Source of the DNA: an uncultured Gemmataceae bacterium
GTDB taxonomy: Bacteria; Planctomycetota; Planctomycetia; Gemmatales; Gemmataceae
Length of the DNA stretch: 11,934 bases
NCBI GenBank assembly: GCA_937922175.1
Contig: CAKZUU010000256.1
Span: 1 to 11,934, forward strand
Direction: 5' to 3'
In this document: one piece after another, positions 1 through 8,000 of the stretch
How the letters are laid out: each line of letters opens with the position of its first letter
Position numbering within the stretch: position 1 is the first letter of the stretch
Translations under genes and position numbers: made by a program
The notes under the pieces: generated by a model
What the model was told of the DNA's origin: nothing
Databases searched by the model: none
The model's input: the letters and a program-made list of their open reading frames with translations, nothing else

Positions 1-417
1 GCCCATCGCCAGCGACCAATCGCCTTCCCGCACTTGATCGCTGTCACCCATGGTGACGAAGGGGAAGGGCGTGCCCTCCTTTTTGGGAAGAAGTTGAATC
101 AACGCCACATCGCCAACCCGATCCAAGCCGACCAGCACCGCATCGTAGATTTCGCCATCCGGCAGTCCGCATTGCAACACGGGACCGGCCCCTTGAACGA
201 CGTGGAAGTTTGTGAGAGCAAATCCTGCGGGGTCGATGACGACTCCGGACCCGCCCCCCTGACCGCCTCGGGCATAGATCGCCACGACAGCGGGCCGAAC
301 TTTCTCAATGACGGCAGCGCGTTCCTGTTCCGCGAGTCGAACGCGGGGCAGATCCGCGACGGCCCAAGGTCCGGCGATCGCTACGACGACCATCCCCAGT
401 AAAAGGCGATTTTCCAT
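1..417 (-). CDS. HtrA/DegP-like trypsin-fold serine protease, N-terminal part (runs off window start)
   Basis: This is the first 139 codons of an exported serine protease; the rest lies beyond position 1. A signal peptide covers about residues 1-19 (MENRLLLGMVVVAIAGPWA). The trypsin-like fold follows: PAVVAIYARGG, a Gly-rich turn and SGVVIDPAGFALTNFHVV, where His72 fits the catalytic histidine. GDVALIQL supplies the probable catalytic Asp103. The catalytic Ser motif (GNSGGP type) should lie just outside the window, so activity cannot be judged, nor whether PDZ domains follow. The family cleaves misfolded or specific envelope proteins outside the cytoplasm. The ATG at 417 is preceded by a modest GAGA; an in-frame ATG at 453 would add 12 residues (MESCREQRREFR) and cannot be excluded. 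The gene lies 84 bases after the NPCBM gene on the same strand and is probably co-transcribed. Family is confident; physiological target is unknown. Confidence 0.88.
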   Translation of the reverse strand, partial: MENRLLLGMVVVAIAGPWAVADLPRVRLAEQERAAVIEKVRPAVVAIYARGGQGGGSGVVIDPAGFALTNFHVVQGAGPVLQCGLPDGEIYDAVLVGLDRVGDVALIQLLPKKEGTPFPFVTMGDSDQVREGDWSLAMG

Positions 418-501
418 GCGAAATTCTCGTCGTTGTTCCCGGCACGATTCCATTTTAGACGATCGATTCTTCGCCTCTCTGTTGCTGACGCTTTGAGGGC
501 G

Positions 502-1695
502 TTACTTGGTCACCCGGGCGTCGGCCAAGGTCAATTGATGTCCGAACGGCAAGCCGGCCACTTGCTCGACGCGGATGGTCAGTTGCCGGACCTTGCGCAC
601 ATCCAAGCTCACTGGCTTGGGCGCTTCCTTCGCTTTCACCTCGGTTTGAAATAAAGGCCGGCCGTCACCCTCAATCACCAGCCGCACATGACTGGCCGTT
701 TGGACGGAGGAATCGATTCCCAGAACGGTTTGAAACTCTTTGTACTCCGCATTGAGCTCGAACGTCAGCACCAACGGGGCGTGGAGCGTCAATCCTCGGT
801 TGTAGACTCGCCCCTCCAACTGGATCGGCTGAAAATCCAGGTTCCCATCCCGCGCGACGACCACCGGCAGTTCATCGAACCCTCGATCCTCGACCACAGG
901 CTTCAGCTCCGACAAGTAAACGATTTTGTCCTTGCCAAAGTCGAGAACGACGAGCGAATCAAGTTGCGGAAATTCCATCGCGAGATCACCGACGGTCACG
1001 ATCTTCAATGTTCCATCGCTGAGTGTCGCCTTCTGGACATTCAGACGATTGCCATGAATGTCTGCGACGCGGCAGAGAGTCGGAGGAATATTTCCTTCAA
1101 ATCGGTTATTGAACATCAGAGCGGCGAGTCGGTCCTGCGGCAGTCGACGGGTCTCCCCATCTCGGGTCGTGAAGGCAATCGACTTACCATCGTCGCTGGC
1201 ATCGCCGAAGGTGCCCTCCAGGCCGTCCAATCGCCGGTCCCGCCGAACAAAGAAACGGTCGCTTTTGACACGTTCGGAGTCGACGGTGTCGAACGCTTGA
1301 CGGACGACGGGATCATGAGCATTGTTCAGGATGTAGGCCATTTTCGCCACTTCGATGACGAGTTCGCGGCCATCCAGCAAGACCAGATGTACTTTCTTGC
1401 CCTTCATCACCGCCGCGGAAGCCCGCAACAGCGAACCATCCACAAGTTCCACGTCGATGTATTTTTTGGGCAGCGAGACCGACTCCGGCGAGCGAAGCTG
1501 AACCACGAGAAGCTCCGCGACCGGCAGGGTTTGCGGGTTTTGGTCGACGCGGATTACGAGTTCACGACCGTTGAACGATACAAGATCACCGACAAGTTTC
1601 TCGCCCTTGAGCGTCGTGATCTCAGCGGCCCGAGAGACGGAATCGGCCACGACGACGATCCAAACGACGAGGATCAGCACGACCACAGTGCGCAT
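502..1695 (-). CDS. Exported beta-repeat protein with C-terminal NPCBM domain
   Basis: This is a secreted or periplasmic protein of 397 residues with the ATG at 1695. Residues 1-24 are a clear signal peptide (MRTVVVLILVVWIVVV, then SVSRAAE). Four imperfect beta-rich units follow at about 26-68, 79-123, 149-195 and 209-255. Each has a 'G..l.g.l' opening, a central 'G' turn and a closing hydrophobic strand such as LPVAELLVVQL or LPQDRLAALMF. Next comes KIVYLSELKP, then an NPCBM-type beta-sandwich at about 293-397 (YNRGLTLHAPLVLTFEL, FQTVLGIDSSV, HVRLVIEGDGRPLF). NPCBM domains are linked to carbohydrate-active enzymes and are common in Planctomycetota; no catalytic domain is present here. The frame also stays open to a GTG at 1824, which overlaps the upstream gene's stop as GTGA and has GGA five bases before it. 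I prefer 1695 because the signal peptide begins there, but its Shine-Dalgarno is weak. Ligand unknown. Confidence 0.85.
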   Translation of the reverse strand: MRTVVVLILVVWIVVVADSVSRAAEITTLKGEKLVGDLVSFNGRELVIRVDQNPQTLPVAELLVVQLRSPESVSLPKKYIDVELVDGSLLRASAAVMKGKKVHLVLLDGRELVIEVAKMAYILNNAHDPVVRQAFDTVDSERVKSDRFFVRRDRRLDGLEGTFGDASDDGKSIAFTTRDGETRRLPQDRLAALMFNNRFEGNIPPTLCRVADIHGNRLNVQKATLSDGTLKIVTVGDLAMEFPQLDSLVVLDFGKDKIVYLSELKPVVEDRGFDELPVVVARDGNLDFQPIQLEGRVYNRGLTLHAPLVLTFELNAEYKEFQTVLGIDSSVQTASHVRLVIEGDGRPLFQTEVKAKEAPKPVSLDVRKVRQLTIRVEQVAGLPFGHQLTLADARVTK

Positions 1696-1820
1696 GGGAC
1701 GAACTCGAAATGAACCGATCCACCGCCGACTGTTCGCCGGCGCGGGAGTCGAAACTCGAACGCCAGCGTCCACGGCAAATGCGATCCCGATGGGTCGGAC
1801 AAGGGCAGCCCAATTGCCGC

Positions 1821-2897
1821 TCACTTCTGTCCGCGAGCCAACGACTTGGCGTAGTTCTCGATGATTTCGCGATACCGGGGCGGTAAATCCTTGGTGAGTT
1901 CCATCATGGCCTTGGCCCGCTCTTTTTCGGGGAGCTTGCCCCAGACTTCAGCGAGTTCTTTCAGCTTCTTTTCATCCACGCGACCCGGTCCGCCGTTCGT
2001 GGCAATGTTGCTGTCCTGCATCGGAGCGCTGGGATTGGCGCCGCCGCCGCTGCCCGGTTTCCCGCCCGGACAATTTCCCCCGTTGCCGCTGCAGTTCCCG
2101 TTGCACTGATTTTCCAGCTCCTTGATCACCTCATCGAGCCGAAAAATGATTTTCTTTTGAATCTCCTGCGTCTTCGGTCCGCCCCGCGCTAGATCCAGAC
2201 GTCGGCCGCTGTTATCCATCAATTTGCTGATTTGGAGCAGGTCCTTTTCGTCGTTTCGCCAGGTTTGCAGGTCCAGGAGCATCAGGCTGGCCACCATCTT
2301 GTACCGCTCGGGCGCGTCCGCGACATCATCCAAAAGGCGGAGGATCGTTCGGCTCGCATCGCCTTTCCGGATCAATGCATGCTCCGCGACGGCCTTGTGG
2401 AACAGGTACGCCGCAGGATCGACAACATCTTCCGGTTGAACCGACTTCAGAGCCTCCAAGGCTTCTTCGTAGACGCGCCGGCTGCTGATCTGTCTCGCGA
2501 AGATCAGCGCCAGGTTTGCTCGGTAAAAGGCGGGCTGTTTTTTGTCCTTGATAAGGGCAGGTACTTCCTTGGGCACGCTCCGGTTGAGGTCAGCGATTTC
2601 GCGCAGCAAACGGTCGGCGGCGGGATCTATCGCCAAAACGGCCGCGACCTTGTCCAACAGCGGTCGAGTCGCATCCGACCAGATCGCATCCACTTTTTGC
2701 TGCGTCGTGGGATTCAAGAGACCGGCTTGCGCCAGCCAATCCAAAGCCTGCTGACGTGCTGTCTCGGCGGAAGCCAGTCGCAACGTGCCGAAGCTGTACA
2801 CCTGCGGCACGACCGACGGCTCCGCTGCCCTCGCTGGGTTGATGTTCACCATCACGGCCAGAACGCCGATCGCTTTCCACCACGAGCGTCGAACCAC
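1821..2897 (-). CDS. Exported helical-repeat protein with Gly/Asn/Cys linker and planctomycete-type C-terminal motif
   Basis: I do not recognise a named family. From the GTG at 2897 the protein has 358 residues. Residues 1-25 form a signal peptide (MVRRSWWKAIGVLAVM, then NPARAAE). Residues about 30-260 are almost all helical and look like a TPR-like or ARM-like solenoid (ALDWLAQAGLL, FYRANLALIFARQ, RYKMVASLMLLDLQTW). A flexible linker at about 264-305 is rich in Gly, Asn and Pro and holds the only three cysteines of the mature protein (265, 269, 276). The C-terminal module at about 319-352 reads W-G-K-L-P-E-K-E-R, then DLPPRYREIIENYAKSLA; I recall similar tails in other planctomycete secreted proteins. 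The start is set by a perfect AAGGAGG seven bases upstream of the GTG. Longer frames opening at ATG 2960 or TTG 2987 would bury the signal peptide. It probably acts as an extracytoplasmic scaffold in the same complex as its neighbours. Confidence 0.8.
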   Translation of the reverse strand: MVRRSWWKAIGVLAVMVNINPARAAEPSVVPQVYSFGTLRLASAETARQQALDWLAQAGLLNPTTQQKVDAIWSDATRPLLDKVAAVLAIDPAADRLLREIADLNRSVPKEVPALIKDKKQPAFYRANLALIFARQISSRRVYEEALEALKSVQPEDVVDPAAYLFHKAVAEHALIRKGDASRTILRLLDDVADAPERYKMVASLMLLDLQTWRNDEKDLLQISKLMDNSGRRLDLARGGPKTQEIQKKIIFRLDEVIKELENQCNGNCSGNGGNCPGGKPGSGGGANPSAPMQDSNIATNGGPGRVDEKKLKELAEVWGKLPEKERAKAMMELTKDLPPRYREIIENYAKSLARGQK

Positions 2898-2904
2898 GGG
2901 ATAC

Positions 2905-2911
2905 CCTCCTT
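2905..2911 (-). promoter_or_regulatory. Strong Shine-Dalgarno (AAGGAGG) that fixes a GTG start
   Basis: On the minus strand AAGGAGG lies seven bases before the GTG at 2897, a full match to the anti-Shine-Dalgarno core at good spacing. It argues against the upstream in-frame ATG 2960 and TTG 2987. It is the best ribosome-binding site at any start in the window, so this gene may be translated more strongly than its neighbours. Confidence 0.85.
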
Positions 2912-2964
2912 CGAGCCGCCATCGAGAGAAACAACTCTTTGCCGCGACTCTCCTTACCATTAAA

Positions 2965-4833
2965 TCAGCGATTCTTCCCGGTCGCAATCTTCTTCAGCAT
3001 CTCCTCGATCTTGATCTGTCGTTTCGCAATCGCTTCCAATTCCTTTTGGATCGCCGGATCATCCGCCTGTTCGCCCTGGTAGTGCCGGGCATAGTCGATC
3101 GTCCGCTTGTTCACTTGCAACTGCTGTGACCGAATCAACCGCAATTCCGCGAGCAAATCCAGCAATCGCTGGGGCGGCGGCGGATTATTGTTCGGCTGCG
3201 GAGGGTTGCTGCGATTCTGCTGCATTTCCTGACGTTTCTTCTTCAACGCTTCGATCATCTCCTTCAAAGCGTCGATCACGTCTTGCTCGATCTGCTGCGT
3301 GAACTCGCCCACGTCGTAACGATCCAGCCGTTGCTCAATCACCTTCATGTCGTCTCGCACCATCTCTAACGACAGAGCGAAAGCAACCGCTGATCCCTCC
3401 GCACTCATCAGCTGTAAGGTCCGATTCGCCTCGCGGACAATCTCGGCCTCGCGGCTGGACAACTGCTGCGACTGTTGCTCTTCGATCCGAGTCGGTCGTT
3501 TGTCGGGCAGAGTTTGAATGACGCTATACACTCGTCGGGTCCCCGCCTGCACCTCGATTTGCATCGCCAGCATCCGTTCACAGCGGGCTTGCAAGTTGGC
3601 CAGCAGCCGCTCCAGTTCCTCCTCACGCAATTGCCGGAGTCGGCGCTCCAATTCCTTTTTCAACTCTTCGAGCTTGGCAATGGCGTCGTCCGTGTGACGC
3701 GATGCCGCCTCGCGTTGGTCTTTCTTCAACTCCTCTTCAATCTTCTTCTGACTCTGAATCGCGTCTTGAATCTGTTTCTGTGCTTTGACGTTGGCCTCCT
3801 CTTCCCCCGATCGAGAGCTCGGGGAGGAAGACGGACTGGACGCGGGTTGGTTCGGCTTGCTCTCACCCGACGGAGTCGAACTGGGGGAGGGCTTACTTTG
3901 CCCCTGCGAGGGCTTGGCATCTCCCATCGGCCCCGAGGGACTTTCTCCAGAGCTCCCCTTTGCGTCTGCCTTGTGATCGGGACGATTCTTCGACTCGGCC
4001 GAGGCAGCGTCTTGCCGCGGTTTACTTTCACTAGCTGGATTCTCACCCGACTTCGACTCGCCCGATTTCGACTCACCCGATTTCGACTCGCCCGATTTCG
4101 ACTCGCCGTCCTTCATCGGTTCTTTGGCCGACCCTTTTGCTTCCTGAGTGTCGTCTTTGTTCTCGCCGGCTCGGGGGTCGCCTTTCCTCGACTCGCCTGC
4201 GACGGGAGGGGTCGCGTCGGCCTTTTTTCCTCCCAGCGAACGGGCGACACTCTCCGTTGCCTTGGTGATGCCTTGCTGCGTCTTTGCGATCGCCTCACTC
4301 GGAACCCGCCGGCCATCCATCTTCGTTTGTTCGATTTTTTCGGCTTTGATGATGGCGTCGACCTGCTTAATCAACTCGGTCAACTTGCGGATCTGTTCCT
4401 GCTTCAGCAACAACTCATTGTCTGTCAGCAGGATATTGAGCATCTCCCGAAGGATTTTGACCAGTTCCTCATTCTGACCGGCGACCTTCTCCAATTCGTC
4501 GGTTGTCAGTTCTCGACTGCCGACCAGCAGGGCAACCAGCTTCTGAAAGCGGTTCTCGACTTGCTCTTTGTTGGCGATATCGATCGCTCGTTGGAGAGCC
4601 TCGGCTTTTTGCTGCTCTTCGATCCGGGCACTTTTTCGCATTCGCTGGACGAGGCGGAGCAAGGAGTCCTCGAACTTCTTGTATTCGGCGGCGGCGCGAT
4701 CGGTCGAGCGAATCAGATTCGCCGCCGAGGAGTCGGTGGGCCGCTCCGTCTCGGGCCGTGGCGATTGTGCCCAAGCGACCGAGCCGAGCAGAATGGCCCA
4801 ACATCCGATTTTCCCGATCAACCGGCCCGTCAT
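2965..4833 (-). CDS. Exported coiled-coil protein with long Ser/Lys/Pro-rich disordered centre
   Basis: No enzyme domain is recognisable. The product has 622 residues from the ATG at 4833, which has GGGAG seven bases upstream. The longer GTG frame at 4896 would put a hydrophilic tail before the signal peptide and was rejected. A signal peptide spans about 1-22 (MTGRLIGKIGCWAILLGSVAWA). A first helical, coiled-coil part covers about 45-185, then a low-complexity stretch at 205-343 rich in Gly, Glu, Ser, Lys and Pro, with four tandem GESKS units at 243-262. A second charged coiled coil runs about 350-535 (KKIEEELKKDQRE, KLEELKKELERRLRQLREEE). A Pro/Asn linker at 540-556 leads into a last helical segment (LLDLLAELRLIRSQQLQVNKRT) ending in Lys/Arg. 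Such proteins act as spacers or oligomeric scaffolds. The next gene's GTG begins 67 bases after this stop, so the two are probably co-transcribed. Function is unknown. Confidence 0.85.
   Translation of the reverse strand: MTGRLIGKIGCWAILLGSVAWAQSPRPETERPTDSSAANLIRSTDRAAAEYKKFEDSLLRLVQRMRKSARIEEQQKAEALQRAIDIANKEQVENRFQKLVALLVGSRELTTDELEKVAGQNEELVKILREMLNILLTDNELLLKQEQIRKLTELIKQVDAIIKAEKIEQTKMDGRRVPSEAIAKTQQGITKATESVARSLGGKKADATPPVAGESRKGDPRAGENKDDTQEAKGSAKEPMKDGESKSGESKSGESKSGESKSGENPASESKPRQDAASAESKNRPDHKADAKGSSGESPSGPMGDAKPSQGQSKPSPSSTPSGESKPNQPASSPSSSPSSRSGEEEANVKAQKQIQDAIQSQKKIEEELKKDQREAASRHTDDAIAKLEELKKELERRLRQLREEELERLLANLQARCERMLAMQIEVQAGTRRVYSVIQTLPDKRPTRIEEQQSQQLSSREAEIVREANRTLQLMSAEGSAVAFALSLEMVRDDMKVIEQRLDRYDVGEFTQQIEQDVIDALKEMIEALKKKRQEMQQNRSNPPQPNNNPPPPQRLLDLLAELRLIRSQQLQVNKRTIDYARHYQGEQADDPAIQKELEAIAKRQIKIEEMLKKIATGKNR
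4041..4100 (-). repeat. Four tandem 15-bp units encoding GESKS
   Basis: Four direct 15-bp copies lie at 4041-4055, 4056-4070, 4071-4085 and 4086-4100, with a partial fifth at 4101-4106. The plus-strand unit is actcgcccgatttcg. Copies 2 and 4 are identical, copy 3 differs by one base and copy 1 by a few. They stay in frame and encode GESKS repeats inside the disordered part of the coiled-coil protein. Near identity at DNA level suggests recent slippage duplication, so copy number may vary between strains. Confidence 0.9.
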
Positions 4834-4900
4834 GACCCCACTCCCACGATCTCCGGACTGATGCCGGTCCGAACCCGAAGAATCACCTCGGCCCACCCAT

Positions 4901-4930
4901 TGTTGACGACTGAACCCACCAGGTTCAACA
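4901..4930 (-). repeat. Inverted repeat upstream of the coiled-coil gene
   Basis: An inner perfect 6-bp stem (4911-4916 with 4922-4927, five-base loop) sits inside an alternative outer 6-bp pairing (4901-4906 TGTTGA with 4925-4930). The pairings share bases, so they are mutually exclusive. The element is about 70 bases upstream of the ATG at 4833. It could be a leader-RNA hairpin or a dyad operator, or chance; there is no U-tract. Confidence 0.4.
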
Positions 4931-5053
4931 ACGAATCCGGCCGATTGTCACGCCGACTTCGACCGTTCCTTCACTCCCTCGTTCCCGCATGTGACGCCTT
5001 CTTCTAATCAAAAGCATACCTGACAAACGGTTAGGAATACAGCCCAACCTCGT

Positions 5054-5083
5054 GGGACGACCGTGAATTTCCCGGTCGATCCC
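5054..5083 (-). terminator. Hairpin after the DUF4175-like gene, no U-tract
   Basis: Just ten bases after the TGA of the upstream gene, 5054-5063 (gggacgaccg) pairs with 5073-5083 (cggtcgatccc). The result is a 10-bp GC-rich stem with one bulged base and a nine-base loop. No run of T follows on the minus strand, so it is not a classical intrinsic terminator. It could be an mRNA-end or processing hairpin, a U-less terminator, or a partial block that lowers expression of the downstream genes. Confidence 0.55.
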
Positions 5084-5092
5084 GGCTCCTGT

Positions 5093-8000
5093 TCATCGCA
5101 CCGTCACTCGGAGAATCAAGGGTTTGCCGTCTTTGTAAGCGATGGGAGTTCCATCCGGGTTGGTGATTTGCACGGTGACGTCGAACGTGCCGGTCTGGTC
5201 CCCGGCAACGATTTCCAGTTGAGCCGTGGGTGCCAACCGCGCCACAGACACCGGGCTGACCGCGGTCAATCCGCTGGCCGGCGGGACGGTCAGGGAAACG
5301 GCGAGTCGACCGCGGACAAAATCATCGCGGCCCAGGTCGATCGTCACCAGGCGTCGCTCACCGCGTCGCAGTTCGATGGCCGGTGCCGACGGCGACAGTT
5401 CACCGAGGCTATGTTCGATTTTGTCCTTGGCATCCTGCAAGACGAGCTGGGTCAAGGCTCCGAAGTCGAGCCGATTCTGGATCACCTCCGAAAGATGCTT
5501 GGCGATCTTGGTGATGCCTAACGCGGTCGCCAGCAGGTCGCGGATCTGATCGATCTGGCGGATGAGTTCGTCTTGGCGTTGTCGGCTGGAATCGACAATG
5601 GACGCCACCACCGGCTGCCGGGTCTGCAAGGCATCACGGAACAGTCCATGCGCTTCCCGCGCACGTTCAAAGTGGTTCCGCAAGACTTCGTCAATCAAAC
5701 CGATGATCCGTTCCTTGTTTTCGATGAAGTTTTGCGGCAGGCGGTTATACTGCCCCTCTTTTAAGAGCCGTTGGCAATCGGTCAGGATCTCCCGCGCCAG
5801 GTCGCTGGATTTCTCCAGTTCGATCAGAATTTCCTCCATGCGTGAAGCCGAGGCTCGAAAATCGTCACTGCCGGGTTCCCGAGGCATGCGTTCGACGACC
5901 TTGTCCAGCGCGTTCCGGATCTCCTCAACTTTGTCGGAGAGTTCTTGCGCTTTGTAGCCGAGGGCTTCTTCGTCCTTGTTCATCTCGGCCAGGAGTTCTT
6001 CATAGGGGACGACCAGGAAGGTGAATGTCTCCGGGTTCTGGCCGAGGTGCGGCCCCGTCTCGACGTTGTTGTCCTTCGCCTGAAGGGTGACACGAAGTCG
6101 ATAGCGGGGTCGAATCGTGGCATCCAGGCCTTTTTGAAACTCCGGGACGTGATCGCGCAGGTCGAGCCATTCAAGAGTGGGCTTGATGTCGAATTGGGTA
6201 ATCTGACGTTGCCTTTTCCATTCTTCTAGAGGAGCGTTGCCGTCCGCCAGACGGCGATCGAGGTCGTCTTTGCCAAAGCGATGCTCGCGGTCTTTCTCTT
6301 GGACCAGTTCGAGGAAGGTCCGCAGCGGGATGGGCGGTAGAGCCGTGACCGATTCACGACTGTCGCTGAGGCGGACGAGATATTCGACGATGCCCGGAGC
6401 CGCCAGCAATTCTCGGGGCGCCCAGGCGCCGTTCACGACCGGCAACACCCCCGCTGCCACCGCGGCACGCATGGCTAATGCTTGCAACGACTCGACCCGA
6501 GTGTAGCTCGCGGCATAATCGATCCGGCTCAGGCCGTGATCGTCGCGGACGGTTCCGGCGAAGGGGATCATCGCGTAGGGGGTACACATGTAGTTGCCGC
6601 CGACCTTGCGGATTGTCTCGACAACGGCGTTGACCTCCGGCAGGCGGTCATCGTTCGGCTGGATGATCATTTGCCGAAGCGACCGCACCTGATCCGTGTC
6701 GATGAACTCGAAGTCGAACTCGATCGGCTGAGTGATGCGGCGGAAAGCGATTTCAAAGCTTCGACGGTCTGGACCCAAGGCGAGCGACTGAGTCCGACCC
6801 GCTTCGCCCTCAGGTCCGGCCGTGCGATACCGCAGTCGAGCCTCGGACAGTTCTTTATCGACTTCGCCGCGAAGCACCAGATCGGAGCCGCTGGCAATCT
6901 CCAATCTGGAAACGCTTCCTGTCAAACTGACGCCGACGGCCCGGCGGGATTGTCGCTTGCCCTTCAGATCTTCCGCCGTTCCATCCGCGGGCGGCCGATG
7001 ATAAGGGTAAGCCGGCAAATATTCGTCTTTCTCCAGATGGATCAGCATCGGCGGAGGAACCAAAGTGATGCGTCGATAGGGATAAGTGGCGTAGTCTTCC
7101 CCCTCGACATAAAACCGAATGGACTCTTTCAGGTCCGAGAGAACGATGGAGTACTCGTTCGTGCCGGTCTGTTGCCGCGCCATGGGGGCTTCTTCAGTGC
7201 TTTTGACTCCCCAGTAGTGAACTCGGACATCGCTTGGGATCTGGAGCTTGCGGAGGCGTCGAGTCATGGCTGCGGAAGCAGTCCTTTGCTCCAATACATC
7301 GAAGACGCTGCGCAGAGCCTCGTACTCCTCCGCCGTCATGCCTCCCGCCAACAAGCGACGCCGTGTTTCTTCTTGCTCCAAAAGTTTCTCGACTCGGTCC
7401 AAAGTCCACGAAGGATCGTCGGGTGGAGCCACCGTAGCCGCTTCCGAGGGGGGCACGAGCAACGCCACGGGCAACCTCGGGACGCTCGGGCCGAACAACC
7501 ACGTCTGGCTCAAATCGCTCCACCGCAGAGCACGCCAACCCTCCGGCGTCGCCGCGTCCGCGATCACCCATTTCAGGGCCTGGACCCGCAGACGTGGGCT
7601 CGGAGCATCGCGGCCAATCCGCAACTCGCCCGTCGTCGGGAAGTCCAACAATTGCAACAGGGCGCGTCGGGGCCAAAGTGTCTCACGTAGCAGGACGTTG
7701 CGCTCAAACCAAATGGAGGCGACATCCCAGAAGCGATAGCCGAAGTCCGACAGCGATCCCTGGCGGGTCCCCACCAGATAACCGATCGCGGTCACGATCA
7801 AGAGGCCGATGGTCAACGTTCCTGACCATGCCACCCGACGATACAGTCGCCCCCAATTGAAGACATCGCGAATCGGGAGGCGGTCCACTCGCGTGCTGAC
7901 CTCGCGGACCGTCACGACGATCATTTGTCGGGAGTAACCGTAGGCTTCTGCCCGTTCCAAATCCGTAAGTTCGACAGCGGTGATGAGTTGATCGCGGAGA

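Larger units (their letters stand above)
4834..5092. other. 259-base gap between the DUF4175-like gene and the coiled-coil gene
   Basis: This is the longest gap in the window and the only natural place for an internal promoter or terminator. It holds two inverted repeats (5054-5083 and 4901-4930), described separately. I found no convincing -35/-10 pair on the minus strand; a TATGCT near 5015 lacks a good upstream hexamer. No small gene with a credible ribosome-binding site was seen. Confidence 0.6.

Noticed and set aside
688..1713. 341-codon plus-strand open frame
   Set aside because: Antisense to the NPCBM gene; the translation shows no fold-like pattern, while the minus frame gives a clear signal peptide and NPCBM domain.
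1696..1820. UUCG-loop hairpin GAGT-TTCG-ACTC as a terminator between two genes
   Set aside because: The stem is only four base pairs and no T-run follows; it may also be coding if GTG 1824 is the start.
2898..2987. Upstream starts ATG 2960 and TTG 2987 for the helical-repeat gene
   Set aside because: A perfect AAGGAGG seven bases before GTG 2897 and a signal peptide beginning there make the shorter form far more likely.
4041..4106. Short regular repeats as a CRISPR array
   Set aside because: Units are 15 bp, directly abutting, without spacers, and encode an in-frame peptide repeat.
3475..5007. 510-codon open frame on the plus strand
   Set aside because: It is the complement of the coiled-coil gene. 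Low-complexity LRLARFRLTRFRL-type repeats are the antisense reading of the GESKS units.
4990..5050. Possible sigma-70 promoter with TATGCT as -10 on the minus strand
   Set aside because: No hexamer resembling TTGACA lies 16-18 bases upstream; nearby TTGTCA is only two bases from the putative -10.
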